Shown: in pieces, positions 46,817 through 57,300 of the stretch | Position numbering within the stretch: position 1 is the first letter of the stretch | Layout of the letters: every line of letters begins with the position of its first letter | NCBI GenBank assembly: GCA_001455915.2 | Contig: LNDK02000066.1 | Span: 1,736,001-1,800,000 of the forward strand | DNA length: 64,000 bases | Origin: Samsoniella hepiali | Lineage: Eukaryota > Ascomycota > Sordariomycetes > Hypocreales > Cordycipitaceae | Reading direction: 5' to 3' | Translations under genes and position numbers: made by a program | Notes under the pieces: generated by a model | The model's database searches: none | The model's input: the letters and a program-made list of their open reading frames with translations, nothing else | What the model was told of the DNA's origin: nothing

Positions 46817-48572
46817 ATGAATTCAAGCATTTTGCTAAAATCCACGGCGCCTGCGCGCGCCCTGGCGCACAACCATGCAGCGTCCACCCGAAAGATTGCC
46901 GGCCCCTTGACGAAATGCGCCAGACTTCACACTGCGCCGTCTCGCGCAACCTCGCCGTCCGCCAAGTCATCGAGCGTAAAACGCACCAAAATACCTTCAT
47001 CGTTACGCGTATGTGGTCGCCAGCAAAGTTTGTAAAATCATGTGGGGGTGGGTGCTAATCTACGTCTTTAGAACTTCCATACGACGAACAAGCTCTCCTC
47101 CAAAGACCCTTACAAAGCCCTCGGCGTCGACAAGAGCGCATCCGCTTCTGAAATTAAGAAAGCGTACTATGGCCTCGCAAAGAAGTACCACCCCGATACC
47201 AACAAAGATACCTCCGCCAAAGACCGATTTGCCGATATTCAATCCGCCTACGAAATTCTATCCGACCCCAAGAAGAAGGAACAATTCGACCAGTTCGGAG
47301 CCGCCGGCTTCGACCCCAGCGGTAATCCTGCCGGTGGCGATCCCTTTGGCGGAGCAGGCAATCCCTTCCATGGTTTCGGTGGTGGTGGCCAAGGCGGCTT
47401 CGGCGGCGGCGGCTTCAACTTTGACGATATATTTTCCGCCTTTACGGGTGGCCAAGGCGGCCCCTTTGGCGGCGCACGACGCGGCGGGCGAGCTAATCCT
47501 TTCCAGCAGGATATTCTCGTTGGCGAAAACATTGAAGTACAGGCTAGCATCACATTTATGGACGCAGCCAAGGGCACAAGCAAAACCATCTCCATTACAC
47601 CAACCGTTGAATGTGGCACTTGCACGGGAAGCGGCCTCAAAACTGGATCCCAGCGCGCCCCATGCAAGGCTTGTAACGGTACAGGAACTCGTCTGCATTT
47701 TATGCAGGGTGGTTTTCAGATGGCCTCCACTTGCGGCACTTGCGAGGGTTCCGGATCGACCATCCCCAAGGGCGCTGAGTGCAAGTCCTGCTCTGGCCAT
47801 GGTGTAGTACGCGAGCGCAAGAATATTACCGTTGACATCCCCGCCGGTATTGAGGACGGCATGCGACTCCGAGTTGATGGCGCCGGTGATGCGCCTGCGA
47901 CGGGCCGATCCGCCGACCCCAATGCCCGCACCCAGCGCGGTGACCTTTACGTCTTTGTCCGTGTCGCCAAGGACCCCAAGTTCACGAGAGAAGGCTCCAA
48001 CATTCTTCACACGGCCAGCATCCCCTTGACGACGGCCCTCCTGGGTGGCCAGGTTTCCATCCCCACACTGGATGGCGCTGTCAACGTCAAGGTCGCCACC
48101 GGCACCAACACTGGCGACAAGATTACGCTCTCCGGCATGGGCATGAAGCGCCTCGGCTCCCGACGCGGTGGCTCCGGCGACCTGCGCGTCGAGTTTAGAG
48201 TCAACATGCCCAAGTACCTCAGCGCCAACCAGCGCACCATTGTTGAGATGCTTGCCGATGAAATGGACGACAAGACGGCGCGACGTGTGATGAATGTTTC
48301 GCCATCAAGGTGAGCTTTATCCGCGTCGCACTAGACTCGAACTTGACTTGCTGACGTCCACTAGAAACGCACCCCCTACCGAGGATCCCGCCTCGCACGA
48401 AAACGAAGGCTTCTTGAAGTCGGTGTGGCACAAGATGACGCACCACCCGGCGCATGAAAAGACGCCCGACGGCGAAACGACGACGGCTTCCAGCAAAGAG
48501 TCCAGCAAAGAGCCCTCGACGAAGAAGGGCGACGACGAGGCGGCGCCAAAGAAGAATTCGGACTCTGCCTAG
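46817..48572 (+). CDS. MDJ1: Mitochondrial DnaJ/Hsp40 co-chaperone Mdj1
   Basis: Three exons: 46817-47008, 47072-48309 and 48365-48572, 545 aa. Type I J-protein in the order targeting peptide, J domain, Gly/Phe region, zinc region, C-terminal substrate domains. The N-terminal ~70 residues are rich in Arg, Ser and Ala and lack acids, as in a mitochondrial presequence. The J domain (DPYKALGVDKSA onward, with HPD in KKYHPDTNKD) starts near residue 75. The four zinc-binding repeats are CGTCTGSG, CKACNGTG, CGTCEGSG and CKSCSGHG. The C-terminal ~70 residues (exon 3) are a charged Lys/Glu/Ser tail. Family role: stimulates mitochondrial matrix Hsp70 in folding of imported proteins and mtDNA maintenance. 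It is convergent with another J-domain gene. Confidence 0.94.
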
Positions 48573-49202
48573 ATTTCCAGAAGAATATTGACAAAACCCC
48601 CCCTTGTACCATATTTAAAGCGTCGGCCTCGTACCGCGCCGCAGGTCCTGCACTCGTCATGGGAGACCTGCAAATCCTTTTTCTTCTTGCATTCACAAAG
48701 GTGTTTTAAAAAATAACGGTATTTATTCTCTGATAAAAGAGAGACAGAGACGGAAGATTGGGAGATATAGAAAAGGCGTTTTGTTTCCCACTGGCCGGCA
48801 TAACATGTGCTTGTTCTGTAACAAAAAAAAAAACGCTGATGGGGAAGGCAGCGCGGGTTGACGTGTGTTGGGACAAGGCGCGCGCAAGCTGTGTCATGCT
48901 AATAGAAGCAAATTCTCAATTGTATATGGAGAGACCAATCTAACCTAGTCAGAGACAAAATCCCCCCCTGCTTTTAAATATAGTCGTTGTATTATTTACA
49001 TGATTTGCCCCGGTTACTATATTTGAAGGTGATATGCTGTTGCATGGTGGTGAGGATACAATGAGCCTCTTGTTCTTTATTTGGGTATCAATAAAATGGT
49101 CGTTATTTAAGATTTTGAAAATTGGCGGCTGCCTTCGGACGCGACGCCGCGCGTGGGCCGTTCTCTTTCCCCCACGGCCGCCATCTCGGATCGCCTCGAT
49201 CC
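48573..49202. other. Convergent intergenic region
   Basis: About 630 bp between the stop codons of two J-domain genes. It is A/T-rich at 48680-49110 and probably carries both 3' UTRs. No gene was seen. Confidence 0.6.
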
Positions 49203-50026
49203 TCAGCCAATAGGCTTCAACTTTTTCACCTTCTTCTTCTTCTTCTTGTCAGGCTCGTCGTCGCCACCGCCGGCGGCGGCAGCAGCAGTGCCCGTCGTCT
49301 TGCCCTTGTGAAAGGTGCGCCAGCTGCTGATGCGCTCGTCGCGGGTGGCCTCCCAGTCCTGGTCGTGCTGGCGCTTGCGCTTGCGCTCCTCCATCTCCTC
49401 GTCCTGCTTGCGCTGCTCGCGGCCCTCCTCCTGCATCTGCGCCTTGACCTGGCGGCGGCGGCGCTGCTCGTTGTCGACGAGCACCTCGCGGGCCTTGTCG
49501 CGCCACTGCTTGGCAAAGAGGTCCGTCTTGAGCTCCTCGCTGTCGACCGTCAGCTTCTGCTCGCGGAGCAGCAGCATGCGCGCGTCGGCAATGGCCTCGT
49601 CGAGCCGCTCCCGGTGCTTCTCGTCCATGAGCTCCGTCTGCGCCTTCTTCAGCCGGTCAAAGGCGTCGGGCGCCAGCGGGTTCTTGCACTTGTCGGGGTG
49701 GATGAGCAGCGACTTTTTGCGGTAGGTGGCTTTGATGTCGGAGGCGGGCACGCCGGGCTGGAGATCGAGGACCGCATACCTGTCACGGTGGTTAGGTGCT
49801 GTTTGTAGGACAAAGAATAGGAGAGGAGGGGTCGTACGCATCCAGCCGGAAGGCTTTCAATATTCTGTCGATTTCCGCATCCTGGAGATTGCTGGTTAGT
49901 GACACTCAGTGGTCGCGCGACACAGACGGGCGCCAGGTTGGGCTGGCATACCTTCTCCCATTCTTTGGCTTCCGACTCGAGCGCATCAAGCGCCGCCTTG
50001 TCTTCTTTATCCTGATCGGTCGCCAT
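49203..50026 (-). CDS. J-domain protein, DNAJC8/Spf31-like
   Basis: Three exons: 50026-49952, 49881-49838 and 49779-49203, 231 aa. The J domain (YAVLDLQPGVPASDIKATYR, with HPD in LLIHPDKCKNP) sits at about residues 40-105, after a short acidic N-terminus. A long charged coiled-coil-like region follows, with WRDKAREVLVDNEQRRRR and repeated Arg/Glu/Lys. The Lys-rich C-terminus (KKKKKKVKKLKPIG) is encoded by a GAA/AAG microsatellite (49218-49246). The arrangement matches DNAJC8 and fission yeast spf31, which associate with spliceosomal components in the nucleus. The basic tail may be a nuclear signal. The two small 5' exons were placed by splice signals and the conserved DAEIDRILKAFRLDAYAVL sequence. 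Confidence 0.9.
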
Positions 50027-52271
50027 TGTCCACTTCTATGCGACAGATGATTGCAGCGCGCGGTCCAGCCGAGTTTGGGCGTTGGTTGATTTTGGCAAAC
50101 GAGCACGAGGCGGGTCTGTTCCGAGAACGAGGTGGGTCTGCGACGGCAGGCAGACTCAACACTTCTGTCTCAATTCGATCAGGTGTTGTCAAAAAGGCCC
50201 AAACTACGGAGGTGTCGATTTCAAATACAAAGATAATCTAGAAACAATTAGCCAGGTCTAGCTGGGTCATGGAAACAGCAGGACAGAGGTGATTGCAGCA
50301 ACAGTAGCAATGGTAGCAGTGGCAGTGACAGGCAAAAGGTGGCAATAAAGACAATTGTAGTAGCAAACATGATGATAGAACAACATAGTCTATAGACATT
50401 TAAATAAGTACTCCTGTATTTCACATTAAGACCAATATATTTTGGCCTCTAATGTTATCAACTTGTAGTACAAATTTACTACCACTACCTAGTCGCTCCT
50501 TAACTTGGTGCCATCAAAACACAAGCATGGTAACCACTCTTGCCACTTGATACATCTTACAGGCCAGTTCCTTGCGGCACAGAGTGATCTAGGATTTCAG
50601 GAATTCTTGACCACGATTTTACGTCCTTTGGGCGCCCAATTGGCATTCACCTGCAGCGCTGTCACGGCGATGTCCAGCTCAAGCCTTGGTACCCACTCGA
50701 CCACCGGAAAGACACGCTCGCATCTCGCTTCCAAGACTTCTTTCTTCAACACCCTACAAGACTTGCAAGTCATCCAGCCAGCTGTCACATACAACTCTCT
50801 CCCTTTCGCGTACACACCAATGATGAACGCACAACAGCCTGAAAAGGCTCGGGCGGCGAGGCATATTCGTCGATGGATCCAATAGTCTGCACCGAGCCTG
50901 GCAGCATAGAGTGTTGGGCCCTCATCGTATGAGCTGCGGCCTATGACCTTGGCATATTGTTTTGCAGTGCGTGATTCGTGGCTCGCAAGGACGCGCGACA
51001 GATGCGGGCGACAGATGCAGGCCATAGATGCGGGCGATATATGATTCGTGCACCTTGCCAGACTGTTGAATACGACGATGCTGCACCCTGCTGATCGCGC
51101 GCGGCATCGCCCACAGCTGCATGAACATGTCACTGAGGCGCTGGGTCAATGTCCTGGCGGTGGTGCCATGGCAAATGCCGGCAGGACGACTTTGCATTTC
51201 AGGCTACGGATTACGGCTTTAGATGCTTCAGCTTGCAGATGACAGCATTGTATCTTTCAGCTTGCCGAATTACCCCGCCTTCCCATGCCAGCACAATGAG
51301 GTCGCCGTTTGTGGAGAGGAAGCGACTGACAGCCACGCATAGGGCTAGCGGGTGCTGATCAGATTATTAGCTGTCTTATCTTAATACAAGCTGGATCGAT
51401 TGAGTAGCTCCATCGAGTTGGCTGGCCGATTCACCCCCTCTTGTTCTTATACAAGATCATACTTGTCGCAAGGATATGAGGACATCTGGCCGCTATTGGG
51501 CTCCAGGACACAGCCACACACTCTGTACCATGGAAAGCTGCGGCTTATTGTGACAGCCAGTCTGGGCCAAGTAATGCAATGCAATGCGCTCTGCCGCCTT
51601 CTCTATTGATGAAAATACGATGTGGACGCAGTGCGGGGTTCAACATCAGCAGAGCCTCTGCATATACTGCAGTCAATGACGCGTCCAAACTACAGCGATA
51701 TTGCAAAATCTATGCAAAGAGGAATGAGCTTGGTCATCTGATCCGGCTGGATGCAAAGTGCATCCCCGTCCCGGGGGACATGCGGTGGGATATTGGGGCA
51801 ATGATGTGACAGTGATTGGCGGGGAAGGATCGCAACGGTACACTTTCTAGGGAGACAGCAACGGCTTGCGGTTCGATTCGGTCTTGGGTGAACGCGGGGA
51901 ACATCGTGAGTCTCGTCATTCTCGAACGGACACGTGAATGGGATGAGCAGGAAAGGATTGCCTTGCATAAAATTTGACCGAAGGAACCCGCTATTTTGCT
52001 TTTATTGACAATAGAAAAGCTCTACTTTGTTGTCTGCCTTTCTACCCAACGCAAGAGCCCGTTGGGGCCCGGTTCTGCTTATTTAAAGGCCAAGGATTTG
52101 CGCCATGAGTCGTTTCATTACGGCCACAGTACCATTACAGAGCCACCTTCAGTCAGGCCCGAACTTGTACCTTCTTTCGAGACGAGCAGCTTTTTCATGA
52201 GACAGCCAGTCTAAAAGAGTCTAGGAAAGATAGCCACATACGCAAAACGTGAGTAAGGAAGACCGAGAAAG
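50027..52271. other. Gene-poor interval, 2.2 kb, upstream of carbamoyltransferase
   Basis: No recognisable gene. A 178-codon minus-strand ORF (50597-51133) with many Cys and a 126-codon plus-strand ORF (50505-50885) overlap each other and match no family I know. Imperfect GCA/GTA triplet repeats occur at 50281-50345 and short ATGCGGGCGA-type repeats at 51000-51045. Two short upstream ORFs lie just before the carbamoyltransferase (52105-52214). Confidence 0.55.
52105..52214 (+). promoter_or_regulatory. Two overlapping upstream ORFs before carbamoyltransferase
   Basis: uORF1 (52105-52200) has 31 sense codons and ends TGA; uORF2 (52197-52214) is MRQPV then TAA. They share the ATGA tetranucleotide at 52197-52200, and the main ATG follows 57 bp later. 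A TATTTAAA element at 52080-52087 could be the TATA box. In that case uORF1 might be only partly transcribed. Effect on translation is inference. Confidence 0.4.
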
Positions 52272-53981
52272 ATGAAGATCCTCGGAGTCAACGCGGCCTA
52301 CCATGAGTTGGCCGCGTCATTGATCGTTGACGGGAAAGTGGTGGCAGCGGTCGAAGAGGAACGCTTCTGCCGAGTCAAGCATGGCAAGTCGGCCAGAGTC
52401 GATAATGCCGACGAGCTGCCTCTTGAGAGCATTCGGTATTGCCTCGAAACCGCTGGCATCAAGGCAGACGATCTGGACGCGATTGCCTACTCCTTCGACC
52501 CAGATCTGCGCGAGCGCGACTTCGTCTTGGATGACCAGACGGAAGCCGGGGACTGGGGCACAAAGGAAGGCGAGGAGACTTTTCTTGCCCGCCTGCGTTC
52601 GGTGCCCGACGCCTTGGCCACTCACTTTGGCGCGGCCGTTGGACAGCGCCTGAAGTTCATGCCGCATCACCTCTCGCACGCGGCGTCCAGCTTCTACCCG
52701 TCGGGTTTTGAAGACGCCGCCATCCTCGTCGCCGACGGCATCGGGGAGTCCGCGTGCACCCTGCTCGCGCGCGGCGACAAGACCGGCATGACCATTGTGC
52801 GCGAGGTGCCGTTCCCCCATTCCATCGGCTTCATCTGGGAAAAGATTAGCAAGTACCTCGGCTTCTCCGAATACGACGCCTGCAAAGTCATGGGCTTGGG
52901 GGCGTATGGTGACGCCTCCAGGTTCAAAGACGCGTTTGCGCAGCTGATGCGTACCGACGATGTTGTGGGCGGATATTCCATTGACCAGCCCACGGCCAAC
53001 TTTCGCCTGCCTGACTTTGACCGTCTGGAGGCGCTGTTTGGGCCTGCGCGCAAACCGGACATGCCGTTGGAGACGCATCACTACGACGTGGCCGCCACTC
53101 TGCAGGTCGCCACGGACGAGGCCCTTCTCGCACTCACCAAAGAACTCCGTGAGGTGGTTGACTCGAAGAACTTGTGCCTGGCAGGAGGCGTGGCTCTGAA
53201 CTGTGTCAGCAACATGGCCATTAAAGAATCTGGGCTTTTTACCAATATCTTCGTTCCATCGGCGCCCCACGACGCGGGCACGGCGATGGGAGCCGCGCTG
53301 GAACTGAATCAGAACCTGGGCGGCCCGACGAACCTGGCTTCCGACACGCCGTACCTCGGCCCCGAGTACGACGACGCCGCGATTCTCGCCGCGTACGAAA
53401 CGGCCGGGTTGTCGCCGCAGCAGTCCAGCTCGCCGGCCCTCGACGCGGCGCGCATGCTGGCCGACGGCAAGATTGTGGCCTGGTTCCAGGGCCGGATGGA
53501 GTTTGGACCGCGGGCCCTGGGCAATCGCTCGCTGCTGGCCGACCCGCGCAGCGCCGAGACGCGCGAGATGCTCAACGTCAAGGTCAAGCACCGCGAGACG
53601 TTCCGCCCCTTTGCGCCCAGCGTGCTGGCCGAGCCCGCCGGCCAGTGGTTCGAGCTCGGCGAGCCCTCGGCGAGCTACGACTTTATGCTGTTTGCCTGCC
53701 AGGCGAACCCGGCGCACCGGGACAAGATACCGGCCGTCCTGCACAAGGACGGGTCCGCGCGCGTGCAGCTGGTCAATCGCGAGCGCAACCCTCTGTATTA
53801 CGAGCTCATTTCTCACTTTACAGAGCTGACTGGGGTGCCCATGGTGCTCAACACGTCCTTCAACGACAGCGAGCCCATTGTCTGCAGCCCGGCTGACGCT
53901 ATTGCCACGTTCCGCAAGACGCGCATCGACGCCCTGTTCATCGGCGACCGGTTTGTCACCCGCGAAAGCGAATCGAAGTAG
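52272..53981 (+). CDS. NodU/CmcH-type O-carbamoyltransferase
   Basis: Single exon, 569 aa, the full length of the NodU/CmcH/TobZ family. The N-terminal Kae1-like domain begins with LGVNAAYHELAAS and the VEEERFCRVKH block. The metal-binding pattern HHxxHA is at 132-137 (H132, H133, H136). The C-terminal YrdC-like part carries GRMEFGPRALGNRS (407-420), VKHRETFRPFAPSVL, and NTSFNDSEPIV near the end. Family role: carbamoyl phosphate plus ATP gives a carbamoyl-adenylate, whose carbamoyl group is passed to a hydroxyl of a sugar or antibiotic core. There is no signal peptide and no membrane segment, so it is probably cytosolic. Neighbours are housekeeping genes, so there is no cluster to tell the acceptor. 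Lack of introns and the bacterial family suggest past horizontal transfer; codon use looks like the host. The ATG at 52272 starts exactly at the conserved MKILGVN. Confidence 0.93.
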   Translation: MKILGVNAAYHELAASLIVDGKVVAAVEEERFCRVKHGKSARVDNADELPLESIRYCLETAGIKADDLDAIAYSFDPDLRERDFVLDDQTEAGDWGTKEGEETFLARLRSVPDALATHFGAAVGQRLKFMPHHLSHAASSFYPSGFEDAAILVADGIGESACTLLARGDKTGMTIVREVPFPHSIGFIWEKISKYLGFSEYDACKVMGLGAYGDASRFKDAFAQLMRTDDVVGGYSIDQPTANFRLPDFDRLEALFGPARKPDMPLETHHYDVAATLQVATDEALLALTKELREVVDSKNLCLAGGVALNCVSNMAIKESGLFTNIFVPSAPHDAGTAMGAALELNQNLGGPTNLASDTPYLGPEYDDAAILAAYETAGLSPQQSSSPALDAARMLADGKIVAWFQGRMEFGPRALGNRSLLADPRSAETREMLNVKVKHRETFRPFAPSVLAEPAGQWFELGEPSASYDFMLFACQANPAHRDKIPAVLHKDGSARVQLVNRERNPLYYELISHFTELTGVPMVLNTSFNDSEPIVCSPADAIATFRKTRIDALFIGDRFVTRESESK

Positions 53982-54329
53982 AAAGATTCGCGCGCGCTCG
54001 GGTCGTACCACAATCGCTTTTGCGCAGTTGAGGTTTATGTCGTGACAGCACATCCTAGGCAGCTCAAGCGGGCTTCTCTGCATAAGTGAAGGAGGGGAAA
54101 GGCAGCGTTCATATCTATCTACCCAGTTAGGCTGTTTGCTAGTAAATACACGATGATAGCAACTCATGGGTTGACACTCGACGTGATTCGGCCTGGCGCT
54201 GCTAAAAGCTTACCCTAAAAGGCCATAGTATACAAGTTTATATTCACAAATAATGTACAACGAATTTTTATTGTACTACTCTCATCACTCATCAGGCTTT
54301 TTATATACCTCCCATTACATATTAATTTA
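53982..54329. other. Convergent 3' region
   Basis: About 350 bp between the carbamoyltransferase and IML1 stop codons, A/T-rich on the right half. No gene. Confidence 0.6.
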
Positions 54330-57300
54330 TTATTTGGTACCTCCCTTCGAGCCGAGCCCCAGCCCGTCATACTGAACACTGCCGCGACGCAAGATGGACA
54401 TTGGGCTGCCGATGGAGTTGCGGATGTTAGCCGGTAGACCACCACCACCGCCAACACTCCCATTGCCATCCGCGCCGTGCCAGTGCTCCTGGTGGGCCGA
54501 CAGCACACCCGGCGGCAAGCCCAGCGAAGGAATGCTAGACTCGGGCAGAGGGTCCAGCGCGGGCACCGACAGCACCGTGGACACCGTCATCGGGGTGCCC
54601 GGGACGCGCTCCCCGCGCTCCAGGAGATCGCGGTAAAACGACTCGAGCGCTTCCGCGTCTTTGCAGAAGGCTTCCAGCGTATCCTTGATGGCCTCGGGCT
54701 CCATGAGCTGGTGCAGCGGGTGGAGGTAACGGTGGTAGTGGTGGAGGGGATGTTGCGGGTGACTGCTGCTGTCGCGATGCGGCGGATGCGAAGGCCGTGG
54801 TTGCGAGGTACCCAGAGAATGACCATCGCTGGGCCCCACGGCGGGTGAAAGATGGCCAAAGGTGGGACGCGCAATCGGCGAGGAGATGGGCGTGGGCTCA
54901 GCCATGGCCATGGCCATCGAGGACGCGAAGCCGCCCATGGACAAGAGACGTGCGCTCCTTTCTGCGTTTGATGATGGGGCAATCTCCACGTTTGATTGCA
55001 CCCGAAGCTCCTTTTCTCTGGCCAAAGAAACCCGTTTACTATAGAGTCGGTTGGCTAGCACAATAAAGTGGCCTTCATCGGTGATTTGAGCCAGCAGCAA
55101 ACCGGTCCGGTGGATATATTGCGTGTATTTAAAGTCCGGCTTGCCCCACGAGTACCGTACGTCCACGTTACTGGGAAAGCTCGAAGCGGCCTCCATGTCC
55201 AGCACAAAGTCAAAGTGCTTGAGAATCGCAGTCTGGTAAAAGTGCTTGCTATGCACCCTGGCCGGACCAAGCGAGTTCGGGTCGAGGTACGTCTCTGGCA
55301 TCTGGTCTGGTGGCGGAACGACGAGTTCAATTTCGTGTGGTTTGCGGAAGGGATTAGCTTCCGTTATCCGACTCGCTTCTTTGATAGGCACCTCCACGAG
55401 GCGCAAACCGTATTGGCTGGCTTCGCGCTCCCATAGCTCGACACAATCTAGGACGAGTTTTGCAGTGGTGTTCATCCATTCGATACGGACATGGAAACAA
55501 TTGTCTGGATTGTGCAAGCGATCGTAGTGCAAATCGATCCGTTCAGCACGATATGATCTTTTCCGATGATCCACATCGTACTTCAAAACCTTGCTAAGTT
55601 GAACGATCGGTTGGTTGAGTGTTGGAGCTTTGTTGGCACCAAGCAGCTGCGTGCCGCCTGGAGAAGGCATCCCAGAGGAGAACTCCTCAGCAGCAGGGAC
55701 AGAGCGAGAAGCAGAGGCTCGCGGCGAGTCGCGGCCGTTGTTATCGGCCAGTGACGCCACGGCATCTTTCTTTTTACTACCGAACCAGCCGGGTTGAGAC
55801 TTGGCGAATTCTGGCGCGATCTGGTAGTAGTAGTTTCCGTCGCGGAATTTGTGCCTCTTTTCGACGTGGACAAAGAGGCCACGCGGCTTTTCATTCTTTA
55901 CATCACCGCCCTTTTCAGCTTCCTCCTCCTTGCCCTTCTCTTTGTCTTTCGGCGCTAATACCATGAGCGCTCTGCCTAGATCTTCTGCTTCCTCACGACT
56001 ATCAACATCCTCAAAGTTTTTCAACAGCCAGGTTGTCATGTCTGACCCGATGAAGGAATTAGTGTGCGTTCGGAGATGCCAACGCCTATTTCGCAGAGGG
56101 ACTCCGCCGTTTTCAATGGGCTGCTGCACCGCTTCGGCTAAGGCTGCTAGGTTCAGATTTGCTCGTCGAAAGAGATCTTTTCGAACAATCAGATTTCCTT
56201 TGCTCGAAGAATACTCGACGCTCTCAAGCGTTGGGAGATTGCCAAGCTCCGCTGCAACAACTAGCGAAGGATCGTCGGTTTTGTAAATAATATTCAAGGG
56301 ACTACTGTCCAGAATACGACTCCGATCTTGGCCCTGAAATCTGCGTTCTGAAGCCGAAACGTAGCGATGCTTCTTCCACATCTGAGCCAGTTTCTGAATT
56401 CCTTCGATGCGGATCTCTTCGGGATTATCTTCGAGATTCTTAGAAGAGGCGGAATATCTCATGCCCAGAGGGATAAGCACATATCTAGTTCGCCAGAACC
56501 GCAAGCTTTCCATAAGTTCTTCGTGGTGGCCGGCCAAGTATGAATCTATCGTGTTCCAGTTCCTTTCTGGTTTGGGATTGAGGATTTCAATCAGTCTTGT
56601 TTGGTAGGTCAAGTCCAGCAACGTTTGAATGGCGGGTTTGTACGATGTTGAGAAATCAGAGGCGGCCGTTTGCGCGGGCTTTCTAAGGAAAATGTTGACC
56701 TCAATTTCGCTGCTATTGACACAGGAAAGCTGGTGGATGGTGTTGCCCACTGACATGAAGACGCTATTCCCGTCTTCAAAGGTCTGATCTCGCGAGAAGA
56801 TGTCCGCAATTTTGATCATCTTCTGCCCAAAGGCTTTTGCAACGGCAGAGCCTACGACAACTTGGAACCCTTGTGAGAAGCGCAGACTGATTAATTCCTT
56901 CATGAAATCCCTCCGTGACAAGGGCTCGTCGTCATCATCGGTATTCTGGTCCACGATGTAGGGGTGTCGCTGATACTCGGCGTCAAATTGCGCCTTGGAA
57001 GGAAAGTACTCCGTTGTTAAAGGCACCGACGCAGGGCAGCAAAGGGTTTTCCACTTTTGTGTTCTCATTTCGGATGGTTTTGGGAACACATGCTGCCATC
57101 TGCTGTATAAAATTGCATCGTCGATACGATATTTCTCTGGGTGTGAGGGGTTCAGCAAGGTAAGCCAGGGGGTAATCGCCGCTGTTGGAGACAGCGTAGT
57201 TGGCAGTTCGGGTTGCAATTGCATCCCGGGAGCGACACCAGCTCTCAGCTTGCTGTTGTACATCTTTTGGTCATCCTCAGTCCGAATGAAATTTGAATAG

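Noticed and set aside
51861..51880. tRNA B-box-like GGTTCGATTC
   Set aside because: No matching A box, no acceptor stem and no cloverleaf could be formed with the flanking bases.
52317..54167. A 616-codon ORF on the minus strand opposite the carbamoyltransferase
   Set aside because: It mirrors the coding frame of a GC-rich gene, has an Arg/Val/Gly/Ala/His-biased composition and no domain. The plus-strand protein has clear catalytic motifs.
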